Origin: Candidatus Avimuribaculum pullicola
Lineage (GTDB): Bacteria; Bacteroidota; Bacteroidia; Bacteroidales; Muribaculaceae
DNA length: 64,000 bases
Assembly: GCA_018716295.1 (NCBI GenBank)
Contig: DVKC01000011.1
Coordinates: 1-64,000, forward strand
Direction: 5' to 3'
Shown: in pieces, positions 1-7,958 of the stretch
How the letters are laid out: the number at the start of each line of letters is the position of its first letter
How positions within the stretch are numbered: the stretch's first letter is position 1
Made by a program: the position numbers and the translations under genes
The notes under the pieces: generated by a model
The model's database searches: none
What the model saw: only the letters and a program-made list of their open reading frames with translations
What the model was told of the DNA's origin: nothing

Positions 1-111
1 TTTTGCGTACAAACATGCCATAAAGGTACACTTTTTAGGCTTGCGTCACCCGCGTCACCATGAAAAATTTATGGAATAGCTGATTTTAAGGTTGTTACAA
101 CCATTGAATTC
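1..111. other. Left-edge non-coding junction after truncated DUF3987 gene
   Basis: No gene is visible here. The stretch holds a perfect 13-bp palindrome at 90-102 (GGTTGT-T-ACAACC) just past the stop of the truncated DUF3987 gene, and a doubled GCGTCACC motif near 43-60. The DUF3987 reading frame ends in unrelated sequence, so this is probably a deletion or recombination junction of the mobile element. Whether it is chromosome or more element cannot be told from the window. Confidence 0.35.
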
Positions 112-600
112 TTAGGCTGTCAAAGTCAAGATCGCCTCCGGGGTGGAATCATAAATGACCGTCGTTACAAAATTCGGTTTCTTGAGCAGTTGTGCTTCCC
201 CATCACTTCCGTGCTTGCCTGCTGACATGGCTCTTTCATATTCATCATATTCCTCGTTATATTTCTCATGCAGCCGGTCATCATACTCATTAATCGGCTT
301 ATAGATAAAACCGAGGGGAGGAGTCTTTCCGAGCCCGGGACGTCCGACCAGCATCATATAAAGGGATGGGCAAGTTTTCCACTCGCCCTTTATACGGATA
401 TGACAAGAGTTGCCTATTGCAGTAGCAACAGCAGAAAGAATAATAGACGCAGTATATTCCACATTGAAATTTTCGTATCTGGCAAGATTGAGGATAATCT
501 CCTGTATCTTGTCCGGGAAGGCATCCAACGGAAGACCTGTTTCCGGAACGCCTTCCACTTCCGAACGAAGCATGTTGGTCAAATGAATGGTGTTAAACAT
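112..600 (-). pseudogene. DUF3987-type helicase/primase-like protein, 3'-truncated
   Basis: The 162 residues correspond to the N-terminal part of DUF3987 proteins carried by Bacteroides mobilizable elements, including a Walker-A-like GRPGLGKTP and the segment DSTPEAILTL. Full-length members are usually several hundred residues, and here the frame stops immediately after the DSTPEA block. The start is taken at 600 because GGAGG lies just upstream (604-608 on the plus strand as CCTCC) and because the ATG overlaps the stop of the upstream HTH gene by 8 nt, indicating translational coupling. An in-frame extension to 651 runs inside that gene and is unlikely. It is probably non-functional and marks decay of the element. 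Confidence 0.7.
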
Positions 601-922
601 AGCCACCTCCTTCCTGTTTGGGAAGTTCATCACCAATAGCGAAAGCTTCATAGTGGAAACGACGCAGAAAGCGGTCTACGTCTTCCTGCGTGTACCAGTA
701 TTTATCACCTTCACGCGAGTAGCCGAGATAGCCGTTGTCTCGCAACTTTTTCAGATACTTTTCTTTGATGTTCAATTTCTCTATCAAAGACTTGTTGTCA
801 TATAGACGGAGTCCGCCTTCATGAGCCGGAGGCGGCAGTTTCTCTTGTCTCTCCACTACGCTGAGAATCTTTTCAAGCAATTCCCGGTCGCATAGCTTCT
901 CTACATTCGTTTCTTTAGCCAT
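593..922 (-). CDS. Excisionase-family helix-turn-helix protein of mobile element
   Basis: A protein of 109 residues with a predicted MerR/excisionase-like winged helix in its C-terminal half (NKSLIEKLNIKEKYLKKLRDNG followed by the WYTQEDVDRFL wing/helix). Such genes sit between the integrase and DUF3987/primase genes in Bacteroides mobilizable elements and are thought to control excision or downstream transfer genes. The ATG at 922 is preferred over a TTG at 934. Its stop overlaps the start of the truncated DUF3987 gene. An imperfect 25-bp palindrome 66 bp upstream is a candidate operator. Confidence 0.75.
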   Translation of the reverse strand: MAKETNVEKLCDRELLEKILSVVERQEKLPPPAHEGGLRLYDNKSLIEKLNIKEKYLKKLRDNGYLGYSREGDKYWYTQEDVDRFLRRFHYEAFAIGDELPKQEGGGYV

Positions 923-1262
923 ACTTAAAAACAATTATGGCCGATTGCCCTGATGCACACTCAGACCTTCAGCCTGGTTATACGATATGGTACGATTGTG
1001 CACATCGCACCAGAATCACGGCACGAATGTATGAAATAGCTGAGGACTAATAAGTTACAATAAATTATCCAATGTTAGGACAGGTGTTATGGAAAGTTAT
1101 GATTCTGCCACAACTTTACAAGTAACCTATTGATTACCAGCAATAAAAAAGAGAAAAATAAAATTGAAAAAATCGAAGATTGCCAGATGATACAAAACAA
1201 AATGCATAACAAGCCAGAAACTAAGACTTGCCAAGAACGAAGATAATACTCTTAGTTTTTTG
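923..1262. other. Non-coding gap with candidate operator palindrome
   Basis: This 340-bp gap in the mobile-element remnant has no convincing gene. It contains the palindrome at 988-1012 annotated separately and a repeated TACGAT at 981 and 991. The part from 1040 to 1262 is AT-rich and shows nothing recognisable; the frames that cross it have no codon structure resembling the neighbours. Confidence 0.4.
988..1012. promoter_or_regulatory. Imperfect palindrome upstream of HTH gene, candidate operator
   Basis: Arms TGGTACGAT and ATCGCACCA pair at 8 of 9 positions around a 7-nt centre. It lies 66 bp before the start of the excisionase-like HTH gene on the minus strand. A site for that protein or for an element regulator is plausible, but this is inference from position only. 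Confidence 0.4.
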
Positions 1263-1934
1263 TCACTTATGAAAAAACTTGTCGATTTCTCCGGCATTGT
1301 TAGGGACGGGCATATCCCTCCTGTTCTGCCGGGACTGTCCGATACCGGTTTGTTCAAATAGTGCGTTAAGTTCGACATCGGGGAAGAGTCCGTTGCCGAA
1401 CTCCCAAAAAGTCTTCTGTTCGTATTTGGAATATTCAGGATAATCGCCGCAATATATTCGACCACACATATAGGCAAGAAGAGCCTTTGTCCCTTTCCAG
1501 CTATAATGGGACCCTACCTCTTCAATATATCCGGCTTCTATTGCTTTCGCAAAGATTGTACGGGCAAGTGAAGTATCAAGCCTTCCCGACAATACAACCC
1601 CTTTGGGGGAATCCGGACATTCAGAATGATTATCTATGGGTTGAACGGTTTGCTGGTTCTTTTCCCTAAGTTTGATGCGTAACTTTTCCGCTCCGTATGC
1701 AAATACACCCGATAAGACAAGGGCGGTGAAGATACCTGTTATTACTACAGGATCAGGATGGTTGTCCTTTACCGGATCAATTATCCCAAGACCTATAAGG
1801 AGCAGAGTTCCTATAAAAAATACTATTGCGGCTGTCCACATGATTATCCTATGGTGCTTATTAAAGATGGTAGAAAGCAGCAATACCAGAACAAATGCGC
1901 ACACCAGCAATAGGAATATCTTTGTAATAGTCAT
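1263..1934 (-). CDS. Element-borne membrane protein of unknown function
   Basis: This 223-residue protein starts with three hydrophobic helices (about residues 5-22, 31-50 and 63-81), followed by a charged linker and a soluble C-terminal region rich in aromatic residues (LLAYMCGRIYCGD near 150-165). I recognise no catalytic motif. The C-terminal segment resembles hypothetical proteins encoded next to integrases in Bacteroides mobile elements, but no function is known to me. It lies between the integrase and the HTH gene in the same orientation, so it is probably element cargo or an accessory mobility gene. Confidence 0.6.
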   Translation of the reverse strand: MTITKIFLLLVCAFVLVLLLSTIFNKHHRIIMWTAAIVFFIGTLLLIGLGIIDPVKDNHPDPVVITGIFTALVLSGVFAYGAEKLRIKLREKNQQTVQPIDNHSECPDSPKGVVLSGRLDTSLARTIFAKAIEAGYIEEVGSHYSWKGTKALLAYMCGRIYCGDYPEYSKYEQKTFWEFGNGLFPDVELNALFEQTGIGQSRQNRRDMPVPNNAGEIDKFFHK

Positions 1935-1991
1935 ATCAAATCAATTATAGGTATAAAATTAATGATTGTTTATAATAGCCATCTATAATTA

Positions 1992-3350
1992 TCAGACAAT
2001 TTCGAGAGAAGCAAAATCCTCTTTCAGACGTGCCACTTCCGCCGACAGCGTTTCGGGCAGAAATTTGGCATATACCTTTTCGGTGACATCCGTGCTTCCA
2101 TGACCGAGCAAACGACTGACAACCGACATGGAAAGTCCCTTGTTCAGTGCAAAGACCGCAAACGAATGCCGGGCCACATGCATTGAGAGGGTAAACGGAA
2201 GCCCTATCTGTTCTCCGACAACCGCCAGCGACTGATTGATACATTTCGTTGCATTGTTACGGGCTTTGTACAGAGCCTCTGCATCATCAAGATCTAGATC
2301 GTCCTTTACTAAGTTGAATACATACCGGCATCCGGCACGTTTCTCCTGCCACCGGTGAAGAATATTCAAGGCAGGTTCCGTAAGAGGAATTACATGGCGC
2401 TTGTTCGTCTTGATCATGATTTTTCTCAGTTCCTTCTTCTCGAAATTTACATGCCCCCACTGCAATGTCATAACATCGACAACACGGAGTCCACAGGCAT
2501 GGAAGGCAAAGAAGAACATTTCCAAAAACTCCTTACGGCGCGGTTCGGTGCAGGCATGGTAATATTCCAATAACGCGGACATCTGTTCTTTTGAAAGATA
2601 CTTGCCGTCAAACTCGTTGTCTTCATCCGCGAGAGATATCTTTGAGGCGATACGCATATCCTGAATTCTCGCATTGACGGCATGGTCTATCATCTTCATT
2701 TCTGAAGCATAGGCACATGCCTTCAGAATCGGAGTCAAAGCATGGTTGATCGTTGCATCGCTGTTCTGTTTTATCTCACGCCGCCACCTGATGTATTCGT
2801 CAATCAGTTCAACCGATATTTCACCTAAATAGATACTGTCCGGCTTGTAGGTACCGTTCTTTGTTGCACGGAGAAAGATACGGAAAATATTCATGCCGCT
2901 CTTGCCGTTCTCATAGCGGCTGCGTCCGATTCGGTTTCTCGAATAATCGGATTCAAGCCTTTCCAAAACAAACTCGATAAAATCCTTCCCTTTGTCCTCC
3001 CGTGTGAGCGGTTTGTCGGCCAAAAAGTCGGCGATCACCTGTGCCGTAATCTGATTGGGATGCTTCTCCTGATATTCGGCCAGCAGTCCGTCGATCTTGT
3101 CCGCACGGGCAAGCAGCAGACTGTTGATCCGGTTGGCCTCCGGACCATAACTCGCCCTCACACCTCCGCGTCCCTTGTTGGCTTTCTCATTCCAGTCGCC
3201 CAGCCGGACAAAGATGTTCATGCCCTTGCGTATCACCTGCCGGTTCCAGGTGTATTCAAGCTGGACAAGATACTGTTTGGCAGGATCGATCTCACCCCTG
3301 ACATGCAGGCGGTAGCGTCCCAATGGATATAGTCGTTTAGGTCTTCCCAT
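1992..3350 (-). CDS. Tyrosine-type site-specific integrase
   Basis: A phage-type integrase of 452 residues for integration and excision of the surrounding element. It has an N-terminal arm-binding region, a SAM-like core-binding domain (about residues 120-235) and a catalytic domain carrying all expected residues: Arg289 in HACGLRVVD, Lys at about 314-317 in IKTNKRH, His391-x-x-Arg394 in HVARHSF, His417 in LLGHGS and the nucleophile Tyr427 in EKVYAKF. It therefore looks intact. The ATG at 3350 is preferred to an upstream TTG at 3389 because the family begins with MGRPK-like basic sequence. Three phased repeats lie directly upstream and may be arm-type sites or an operator. Confidence 0.9.
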   Translation of the reverse strand: MGRPKRLYPLGRYRLHVRGEIDPAKQYLVQLEYTWNRQVIRKGMNIFVRLGDWNEKANKGRGGVRASYGPEANRINSLLLARADKIDGLLAEYQEKHPNQITAQVIADFLADKPLTREDKGKDFIEFVLERLESDYSRNRIGRSRYENGKSGMNIFRIFLRATKNGTYKPDSIYLGEISVELIDEYIRWRREIKQNSDATINHALTPILKACAYASEMKMIDHAVNARIQDMRIASKISLADEDNEFDGKYLSKEQMSALLEYYHACTEPRRKEFLEMFFFAFHACGLRVVDVMTLQWGHVNFEKKELRKIMIKTNKRHVIPLTEPALNILHRWQEKRAGCRYVFNLVKDDLDLDDAEALYKARNNATKCINQSLAVVGEQIGLPFTLSMHVARHSFAVFALNKGLSMSVVSRLLGHGSTDVTEKVYAKFLPETLSAEVARLKEDFASLEIV

Positions 3351-3417
3351 AGTGGAGGATATTTGAATTGGAAATACAGCTTGCGGCAATACTCACAAAC
3401 CTCTGTAAAGGTAATGA

Positions 3418-3515
3418 ATTTTGTCCAAACAAATCCCGATTTTTCCTCCAAAAATTGTATTTTGTCCAAACAAACCGCGCCATCTAAGGCGGTCAAACGC
3501 TGTTGTCCAAACAAA
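3418..3515. repeat. Three 13-bp direct repeats at exact 41-bp period
   Basis: TTGTCCAAACAAA occurs at 3421-3433, 3462-3474 and 3503-3515, starting every 41 bp, about four helical turns. The first two share three more bases on the left (ATT). The sites lie 71-165 bp upstream of the integrase start. Phased short repeats next to an integrase fit arm-type integrase binding sites or an operator for an element regulator. I cannot tell which from sequence alone. Confidence 0.8.
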
Positions 3516-3554
3516 TTAAATCCCCGCTAATCTATCTGATTAACAGGGATTTAA
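3516..3554 (-). terminator. Hairpin downstream of DUF2795 gene
   Basis: Arms 3516-3530 and 3540-3554 (TTAAATCCC against GGGATTTAA, 13 of 15 pairs) enclose a 9-nt loop, 26 bp past the stop of the minus-strand DUF2795 gene. It is probably that gene's terminator. Because it abuts the last phased repeat of the integrase region, a role as attachment-site core is an alternative. Confidence 0.5.
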
Positions 3555-3579
3555 TAATTACTCCGCGCTTAAAAACGCA

Positions 3580-3801
3580 TTAGTATTCTTCCTCGTTGAA
3601 GAAGAAATCGTCCTTGCTGGGGTAATCGGGCCAAATATCTTCGATGCTTTCGTAGGTTTCGCCTTCATCTTCCATTTCTTGAAGGTTCTCGATTACTTCG
3701 AGCGGCGCACCCGAGCGCATAGCGTAGTCGATAAGCTCCTCCTTGGTCGCCGGCCATGGTGCATCTTCAAGCTTTGTTGCAAGTTCCAATGTCCAATACA
3801 T
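3580..3801 (-). CDS. DUF2795 family small acidic protein
   Basis: A 73-residue acidic protein of the Bacteroidota DUF2795 type: an N-terminal MYWTLELATKLEDAPWPATK-like start, a helical YAMRSGAPLEVIENLQEM segment and an acidic tail ending NEEEY. The family is small, conserved and of unknown biochemical role; the fold is proposed to resemble short nucleic-acid or protein interaction helices, which I cannot confirm. It is probably the first intact chromosomal gene beside the mobile element. A canonical promoter (3843-3873) and a hairpin terminator flank it, so it is monocistronic. Confidence 0.8.
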   Translation of the reverse strand: MYWTLELATKLEDAPWPATKEELIDYAMRSGAPLEVIENLQEMEDEGETYESIEDIWPDYPSKDDFFFNEEEY

Positions 3802-3842
3802 AGTGTTTCGATGTTTAAGATTATAAGTCCAAAAATTTTGCG

Positions 3843-3873
3843 CAAATATAGTGCAAGAGTCAAATAAAACAAA
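3843..3873 (-). promoter_or_regulatory. Bacteroides-type promoter of the DUF2795 gene
   Basis: On the minus strand, TATATTTG (3843-3850) is the -7 box TAnnTTTG and TTTG (3870-3873) the -33 box, separated by 19 bp, which is the optimal spacing. It lies about 45 bp before the start codon. Confidence 0.7.
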
Positions 3874-3998
3874 AGAAAAACAGCGGTTTTTTACTTACAT
3901 TTGTTAACCCACACCATATCTCATGCAAAATAATGCAACACAATGCAAACAAACACTAATGCCGACACTGAAATCAACTTGCTACCATGCTCCGCAAG

Positions 3999-5507
3999 TC
4001 AAAACAGCTTGATGATTTCAACCTTGGTGCCTACATCGGGCATCGCCATGCCCACATGGGCGTTAACGTAGGTTGGGTCACAAATAAGGAACTTCTCGCC
4101 ATCGACAGTCACATAGTTCCCGAAGATTTCCTCATCGAAATGCACCGCAGTGGCAAGATGTATGCCTGGATAGTAAACAAGAACCACTTTCATGCCGAGC
4201 AGGTTGCGCACAAGTTGGGCAAAAAATATGGCACGGTCGTCGCAGTCGCTATAAGCCGACACAAGGGTTTCCTCGGCAAAGTTCCATTTCTCGTAGCCGT
4301 AATTGTCCTGGTCGGTCTTGTAGCGGAATGCGTTCTGCACCAGGTGCAACAAGTAATTCACAGCCTCGCGCCCAGACTTGCCATCAATGTGGGGCGATAG
4401 CTGCCGCCCGAGGCTATTCAATAGCTCCCCATCGACTGGTGCAGTGCCATAAATGTCGAAATCCACGCAGGGATAAGTTGCATAGTATCGCACAAGGTTG
4501 CGGTTGTATGCCACATTGTAGCTGTCGCCGCCGAATTGCAACGGTTGCTCGGCCATGTCATCGGCCAACCGTGGTTGCTCGGCAACGGCAAAATCTACAG
4601 GCACATCGCCACCGCCAAACTCGACCTTGCACGTTTCGATATCGGTCAATTCCTCATGGCTGGGCACAATCACATAATATTTCATATTACCGTCGTGGCT
4701 GCCGCCGTGGAAAGTGAAATAGGGCGTGTACATGGTGGCATTCGACGCAAGCATCGCATACAACGTTTGCCCCGAGCGACCCACTTTGGCACCATAGCCA
4801 AGCTGGTTGAGCATAAACACGGCAAACACCACCCGTTCGTTTTCCGACGCATCGGGGATATACTTGCCAGCCACTTCACGAGCCAACACAAATTTGCCCC
4901 AGCCATTGAGGCGCAATTCGCGGGCAATACGCAGCAAGTCATTAACTACCGTATCGACAGGCATACCGGCCAATTGCCGCCAGAAGCGAGCCACCTCGTC
5001 CTCCGAGGCATTGGCAAGGTGGCTTATGGAATAATTGCCAGCCCGCTGCAACAGCACCTGTGTGCCGAAAAACTCGGCCCGCACCGTCGTCGGCGCAGGG
5101 ACGACGGGTGCCACTACAGGCAAATCGACCGTATCGACTGGCACAGGCAGCGTCACCGGCACTTCGGCCACCACTGGCAACTCATTGTCTTCGTCGCGTA
5201 CCGGCTCCGACGGGTCATAGACTGGCGGCTCGGGCATCGGGCGGAAACTGCGCTCGTGCCTGAACAGCTTGAAGCTCTCCCACCGTTGCTCAAGGTAGCT
5301 GGCATATACCTCGTTGAGCGAGTCGCGGAACGCTGCTATCTCCCGCTGCTTGGTGTCGCGGAATTGCTCAATCTTGCGCAACTGTCCTTCGCGGAACGCC
5401 GCCATGCCGCCCTGTTGTGATTGAGGGAAAGCAACTCCCGCAACCACAACAAGCCAACACACCGCAGCCCACCGCCGCAAATTATCAATCTTCATTCCCA
5501 TAACCAT
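3999..5507 (-). CDS. Exported transglutaminase-like protein
   Basis: A 502-residue protein with an N-terminal signal segment, a coiled Arg/Glu-rich helix (about 30-90), a Pro/Val linker (about 90-140) and a C-terminal transglutaminase-like (papain-fold) domain. The likely triad is visible near the C-terminus: Cys in YSDCDDR, His in HLATAVHF and Asp in LICDPTY. Members of this fold act as proteases, amidases or cross-linkers in the envelope. The gene follows the large lipoprotein gene by 5 bp, so it is the last gene of the LPP20/lipoprotein cluster. Three in-frame ATGs occur at 5507, 5501 and 5495, and the last gives the most compact signal peptide. The substrate is unknown. Confidence 0.75.
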   Translation of the reverse strand: MVMGMKIDNLRRWAAVCWLVVVAGVAFPQSQQGGMAAFREGQLRKIEQFRDTKQREIAAFRDSLNEVYASYLEQRWESFKLFRHERSFRPMPEPPVYDPSEPVRDEDNELPVVAEVPVTLPVPVDTVDLPVVAPVVPAPTTVRAEFFGTQVLLQRAGNYSISHLANASEDEVARFWRQLAGMPVDTVVNDLLRIARELRLNGWGKFVLAREVAGKYIPDASENERVVFAVFMLNQLGYGAKVGRSGQTLYAMLASNATMYTPYFTFHGGSHDGNMKYYVIVPSHEELTDIETCKVEFGGGDVPVDFAVAEQPRLADDMAEQPLQFGGDSYNVAYNRNLVRYYATYPCVDFDIYGTAPVDGELLNSLGRQLSPHIDGKSGREAVNYLLHLVQNAFRYKTDQDNYGYEKWNFAEETLVSAYSDCDDRAIFFAQLVRNLLGMKVVLVYYPGIHLATAVHFDEEIFGNYVTVDGEKFLICDPTYVNAHVGMAMPDVGTKVEIIKLF

Positions 5508-5512
5508 CTCAT

Positions 5513-7483
5513 TTAAGGCAAGCTGCGCACAGCCCGCACACGATAATGTTTATTGCTGAAATCAACGTCAATATTACCATTTCCAAAATTCATAACAAAA
5601 TAATAAACCTCCTGATAAGGAGTACTCGACCAATAAGTATCATAGCTGCTAAATCCTCCTATCAACACTCTATTTGTATAAAGAGTTGATAATTCAGAAA
5701 TAGTTGGCAATCTCCAATCAGTGAATCCTCCAACAGTAGAATTGATACTCATAGTTACCGCGCCTAACATTTCCACATTATCTGCAAGATCCTTTTTTTG
5801 CACCATCAACCCAACAGATTTTAACACAAAATAATCTGGGTGTTCCGGGTAAAACGAAACAGTCTCGCCGTATACCGTACCTTCGCTATTTGTTGCGTAT
5901 GCACGAACATAATATGTGACGTTACAATCCAAATCTGATAGATTTGCTGAAAATTCACCGATTCCTATACCATTAACCACTATCTTCTCCTCTGTTTCTA
6001 TCATAGGATTAGTTATAGTATTTGAATAGACAAAGCCTCGTTCGGTATATGCTGGAATACCCTTTGATTCAATAGAACCGTGTAGCACGGCCGTCGTTGC
6101 GCCAATATCGGTAACAGGCTGTGTTGAAACGATAGGCAGTTGACTGTCGTATCGGAACGTCAATTCGTCGCTATACACAGTGTCCGACCTGTTAGCCACG
6201 GCGTATGCCCTAATGTAATATACCGACCCAAGCGACAAGTCGCGGACTTCGGCACTATATTCGGCTGAGCTTTGTGGCATGTATGACTGAACTTTTGTAT
6301 TAGCAACAGTGGGCAAATGCATGGTGGAATATACAAAACCGCGTTCCGAGCATTTCACGGCATCATTGTTATCGATGCGTCCGTTGAATGTCACTGAGGT
6401 TTCACTTATATCGCTGACAGGCAGCACCGACACCGTGGGTGCGACATCCTTGCGGACGGCACGAGCACGCATATCATACGAGCTTTTTAAAGAGCCACGT
6501 TGCCCATTAAAGAAATCAAGGTAATAACGATTCGATGTGTTGTTTTCGGGAATAGTGGAACTCCAGTAATCCGAACTATTAGAAATGCTGTCGTTAAAAC
6601 CGCCGATGGCAGCCTTGTTGTTGTAAATCGTTGCCAACTCTTCAATCGTAGGCAAACGCCAGTCGTTGAAATCGCCCACGATAGAGTTTTCGCACAGCAG
6701 CTGCGCACTTTCCCAGTCGATGGCCGATGCCGACACATCGCGCGTCTGCACATACAGGTCACCAACCATCACATAGTCGATGCCCGAGTTGTCATTTGCC
6801 GTGTTCGTACCGTTGCCACTCCCGAACACAGTAACAAGCAACTCGGCAACAGAACCATCGCCCTGCGTGGTCGAGCGCACAAGCAGCGTGGCATAATTGT
6901 CGGTGGTGTTGCTGCTCAGACGGCTGCGGTTGATGGTGAACGACACGGCAGTAGCTCCAGCAGCCGGGACAGATCCCAACTCGGGAGTGATTTCGGTAAT
7001 CCACGCGGCAGCATTTGTGATTTGCCAGCTGATGTCGGCCGCCCCATCATTCTTAATGGTAAACCCGGCCACATTGTTGCTCTCGTTTGCGCCCATGTCG
7101 ATGTAGCTCTTGTTAATCGACAACCCGCCATCACTCTCGGCAAGCGTGAACACCAGTTCCTCATCGCGCCCTGCGGCAAGCTCTATGCTCTTGTTGAGGC
7201 TCTGGCACCCTTCCTTGAACACTTTCAATTCATACTTACCCGGCACAAGGTCGGTGAAATTATACATTCCATCGCTGCCAGTGATTTTCACACCGCCACC
7301 GGGAGTCAACAATATCGCGGCAGCATTCACCGGCTCGCCATTTATCACAACCGAACCATGCACCGATGCTGGTTCTTCGACCCCAGGAACAGGCTCTAGC
7401 CCTGGTGCCGGCTCATCGTCGCCCGAACAGCCACACAGCAGCACTGCCGCCATGCACATCAGGCTTATAAGTAAATTTTTCAT
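5513..7483 (-). CDS. Multidomain lipoprotein with carboxypeptidase-regulatory, BACON-like and two DUF1566 domains
   Basis: A surface or periplasmic lipoprotein of 656 residues, with lipobox LLCGCS at residues 15-20. In order it shows a carboxypeptidase-regulatory/CNA-B-like beta-sandwich (about 40-115), a BACON-like domain (about 125-220, ISWQITNAAAWI), a DUF1566/Lcl_C domain (about 240-345, DWRLPTIEELATIYNN, YWSST, RAVR), two fibronectin-like repeats each with a CSERGFVYS or YTERGFVYS motif (about 350-430, 450-535) and a second DUF1566 domain at the C-terminus (DWRLPTISELSTLY, YWSSTP, RVRAVRSLP). The first domain is paralogous to the small lipoprotein encoded upstream. It probably binds or scaffolds at the cell surface; no catalytic motif is seen. 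Confidence 0.8.
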   Translation of the reverse strand: MKNLLISLMCMAAVLLCGCSGDDEPAPGLEPVPGVEEPASVHGSVVINGEPVNAAAILLTPGGGVKITGSDGMYNFTDLVPGKYELKVFKEGCQSLNKSIELAAGRDEELVFTLAESDGGLSINKSYIDMGANESNNVAGFTIKNDGAADISWQITNAAAWITEITPELGSVPAAGATAVSFTINRSRLSSNTTDNYATLLVRSTTQGDGSVAELLVTVFGSGNGTNTANDNSGIDYVMVGDLYVQTRDVSASAIDWESAQLLCENSIVGDFNDWRLPTIEELATIYNNKAAIGGFNDSISNSSDYWSSTIPENNTSNRYYLDFFNGQRGSLKSSYDMRARAVRKDVAPTVSVLPVSDISETSVTFNGRIDNNDAVKCSERGFVYSTMHLPTVANTKVQSYMPQSSAEYSAEVRDLSLGSVYYIRAYAVANRSDTVYSDELTFRYDSQLPIVSTQPVTDIGATTAVLHGSIESKGIPAYTERGFVYSNTITNPMIETEEKIVVNGIGIGEFSANLSDLDCNVTYYVRAYATNSEGTVYGETVSFYPEHPDYFVLKSVGLMVQKKDLADNVEMLGAVTMSINSTVGGFTDWRLPTISELSTLYTNRVLIGGFSSYDTYWSSTPYQEVYYFVMNFGNGNIDVDFSNKHYRVRAVRSLP

Positions 7484-7514
7484 ACAGATTTATCGTTTTT
7501 TATTGTTACTGTTT

Positions 7515-7595
7515 AACCCAAATCTAATGACCGATTTGGGTTTAATACCCTGTACACGTGTGATGTGCATCGCGGCTCACCACACGTGCACAGGG
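7515..7595 (-). terminator. Tandem hairpins between the two lipoprotein genes
   Basis: Two strong inverted repeats follow the small lipoprotein gene: 7548-7562 with 7581-7595 (14 of 15 pairs) and 7515-7524 with 7533-7542 (10 of 10 pairs, AACCCAAATC). They lie just before the next gene's start at 7483, so they may end or attenuate transcription within the cluster and set the ratio between the two lipoproteins. Confidence 0.6.
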
Positions 7596-7602
7596 TTCAT
7601 GA

Positions 7603-7938
7603 TTATTCACTCATGGGAGTAAGAGGGATGTCGGCACGAACGCTCTCGCCCGACACGGCGTTGACCGTCTTGCGGTTGGTCAAGTAGCCATCCTTTTGCA
7701 CAGTCACGGTGTATTGCATCACATCAAGGTCGGTAAACTCATACTTCCCGTCAGAGCCCGATATGGTAGTTTTGCCACCGGGGCTAAGGATAATCGTAGC
7801 AGCATTCACCGGGTTGCCAGTGATATTGTCTGTCACCGTTCCATAAAGTGTAGAATAAAACTCATGCTCGGACGATGAACATGAACCGCCCACGATAAAC
7901 AATATCGACAGGCACACTGCAAATAATATCTTTTTCAT
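7603..7938 (-). CDS. Small lipoprotein with a single carboxypeptidase-regulatory-like domain
   Basis: A lipoprotein of 111 residues: signal peptide with lipobox VGGSCS, then one beta-sandwich domain (VYGTVTDN...GSDGKYEFTDL) typical of carboxypeptidase-regulatory-like/CNA-B modules. It aligns closely with residues about 40-115 of the next gene's product (shared NPVNAA/EPVNAA, SPGG/TPGG, GSDG-Y-FTDL), so the two genes share a duplicated module. Start 7938 is chosen because GGGAGGAA lies 6 nt upstream; an earlier TTG at 7959 overlaps the previous gene. Likely envelope adhesion or structural role, inferred only. Confidence 0.75.
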   Translation of the reverse strand: MKKILFAVCLSILFIVGGSCSSSEHEFYSTLYGTVTDNITGNPVNAATIILSPGGKTTISGSDGKYEFTDLDVMQYTVTVQKDGYLTNRKTVNAVSGESVRADIPLTPMSE

Positions 7939-7958
7939 ACTATATTCCTCCCAAAGCA

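Larger units (their letters stand above)
112..3515. mobile_element. Decayed integrative/mobilizable element end
   Basis: The gene order integrase, membrane cargo protein, excisionase-like HTH and DUF3987 is the conserved integration end of mobilizable elements in Bacteroidales. The integrase looks functional but the DUF3987 gene is cut short, and no relaxase or mobilization gene is visible before the window edge. The right boundary is placed near the last 13-bp repeat at 3515. The hairpin at 3516-3554 could be part of the attachment site or the terminator of the neighbouring chromosomal gene. Boundaries are approximate. Confidence 0.6.

Noticed and set aside
4328-5420. Long plus-strand open frames opposite the transglutaminase-like gene
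   Set aside because: They are antisense shadows in GC-rich coding DNA, with His/Arg-rich low-complexity translations and no recognised domain.
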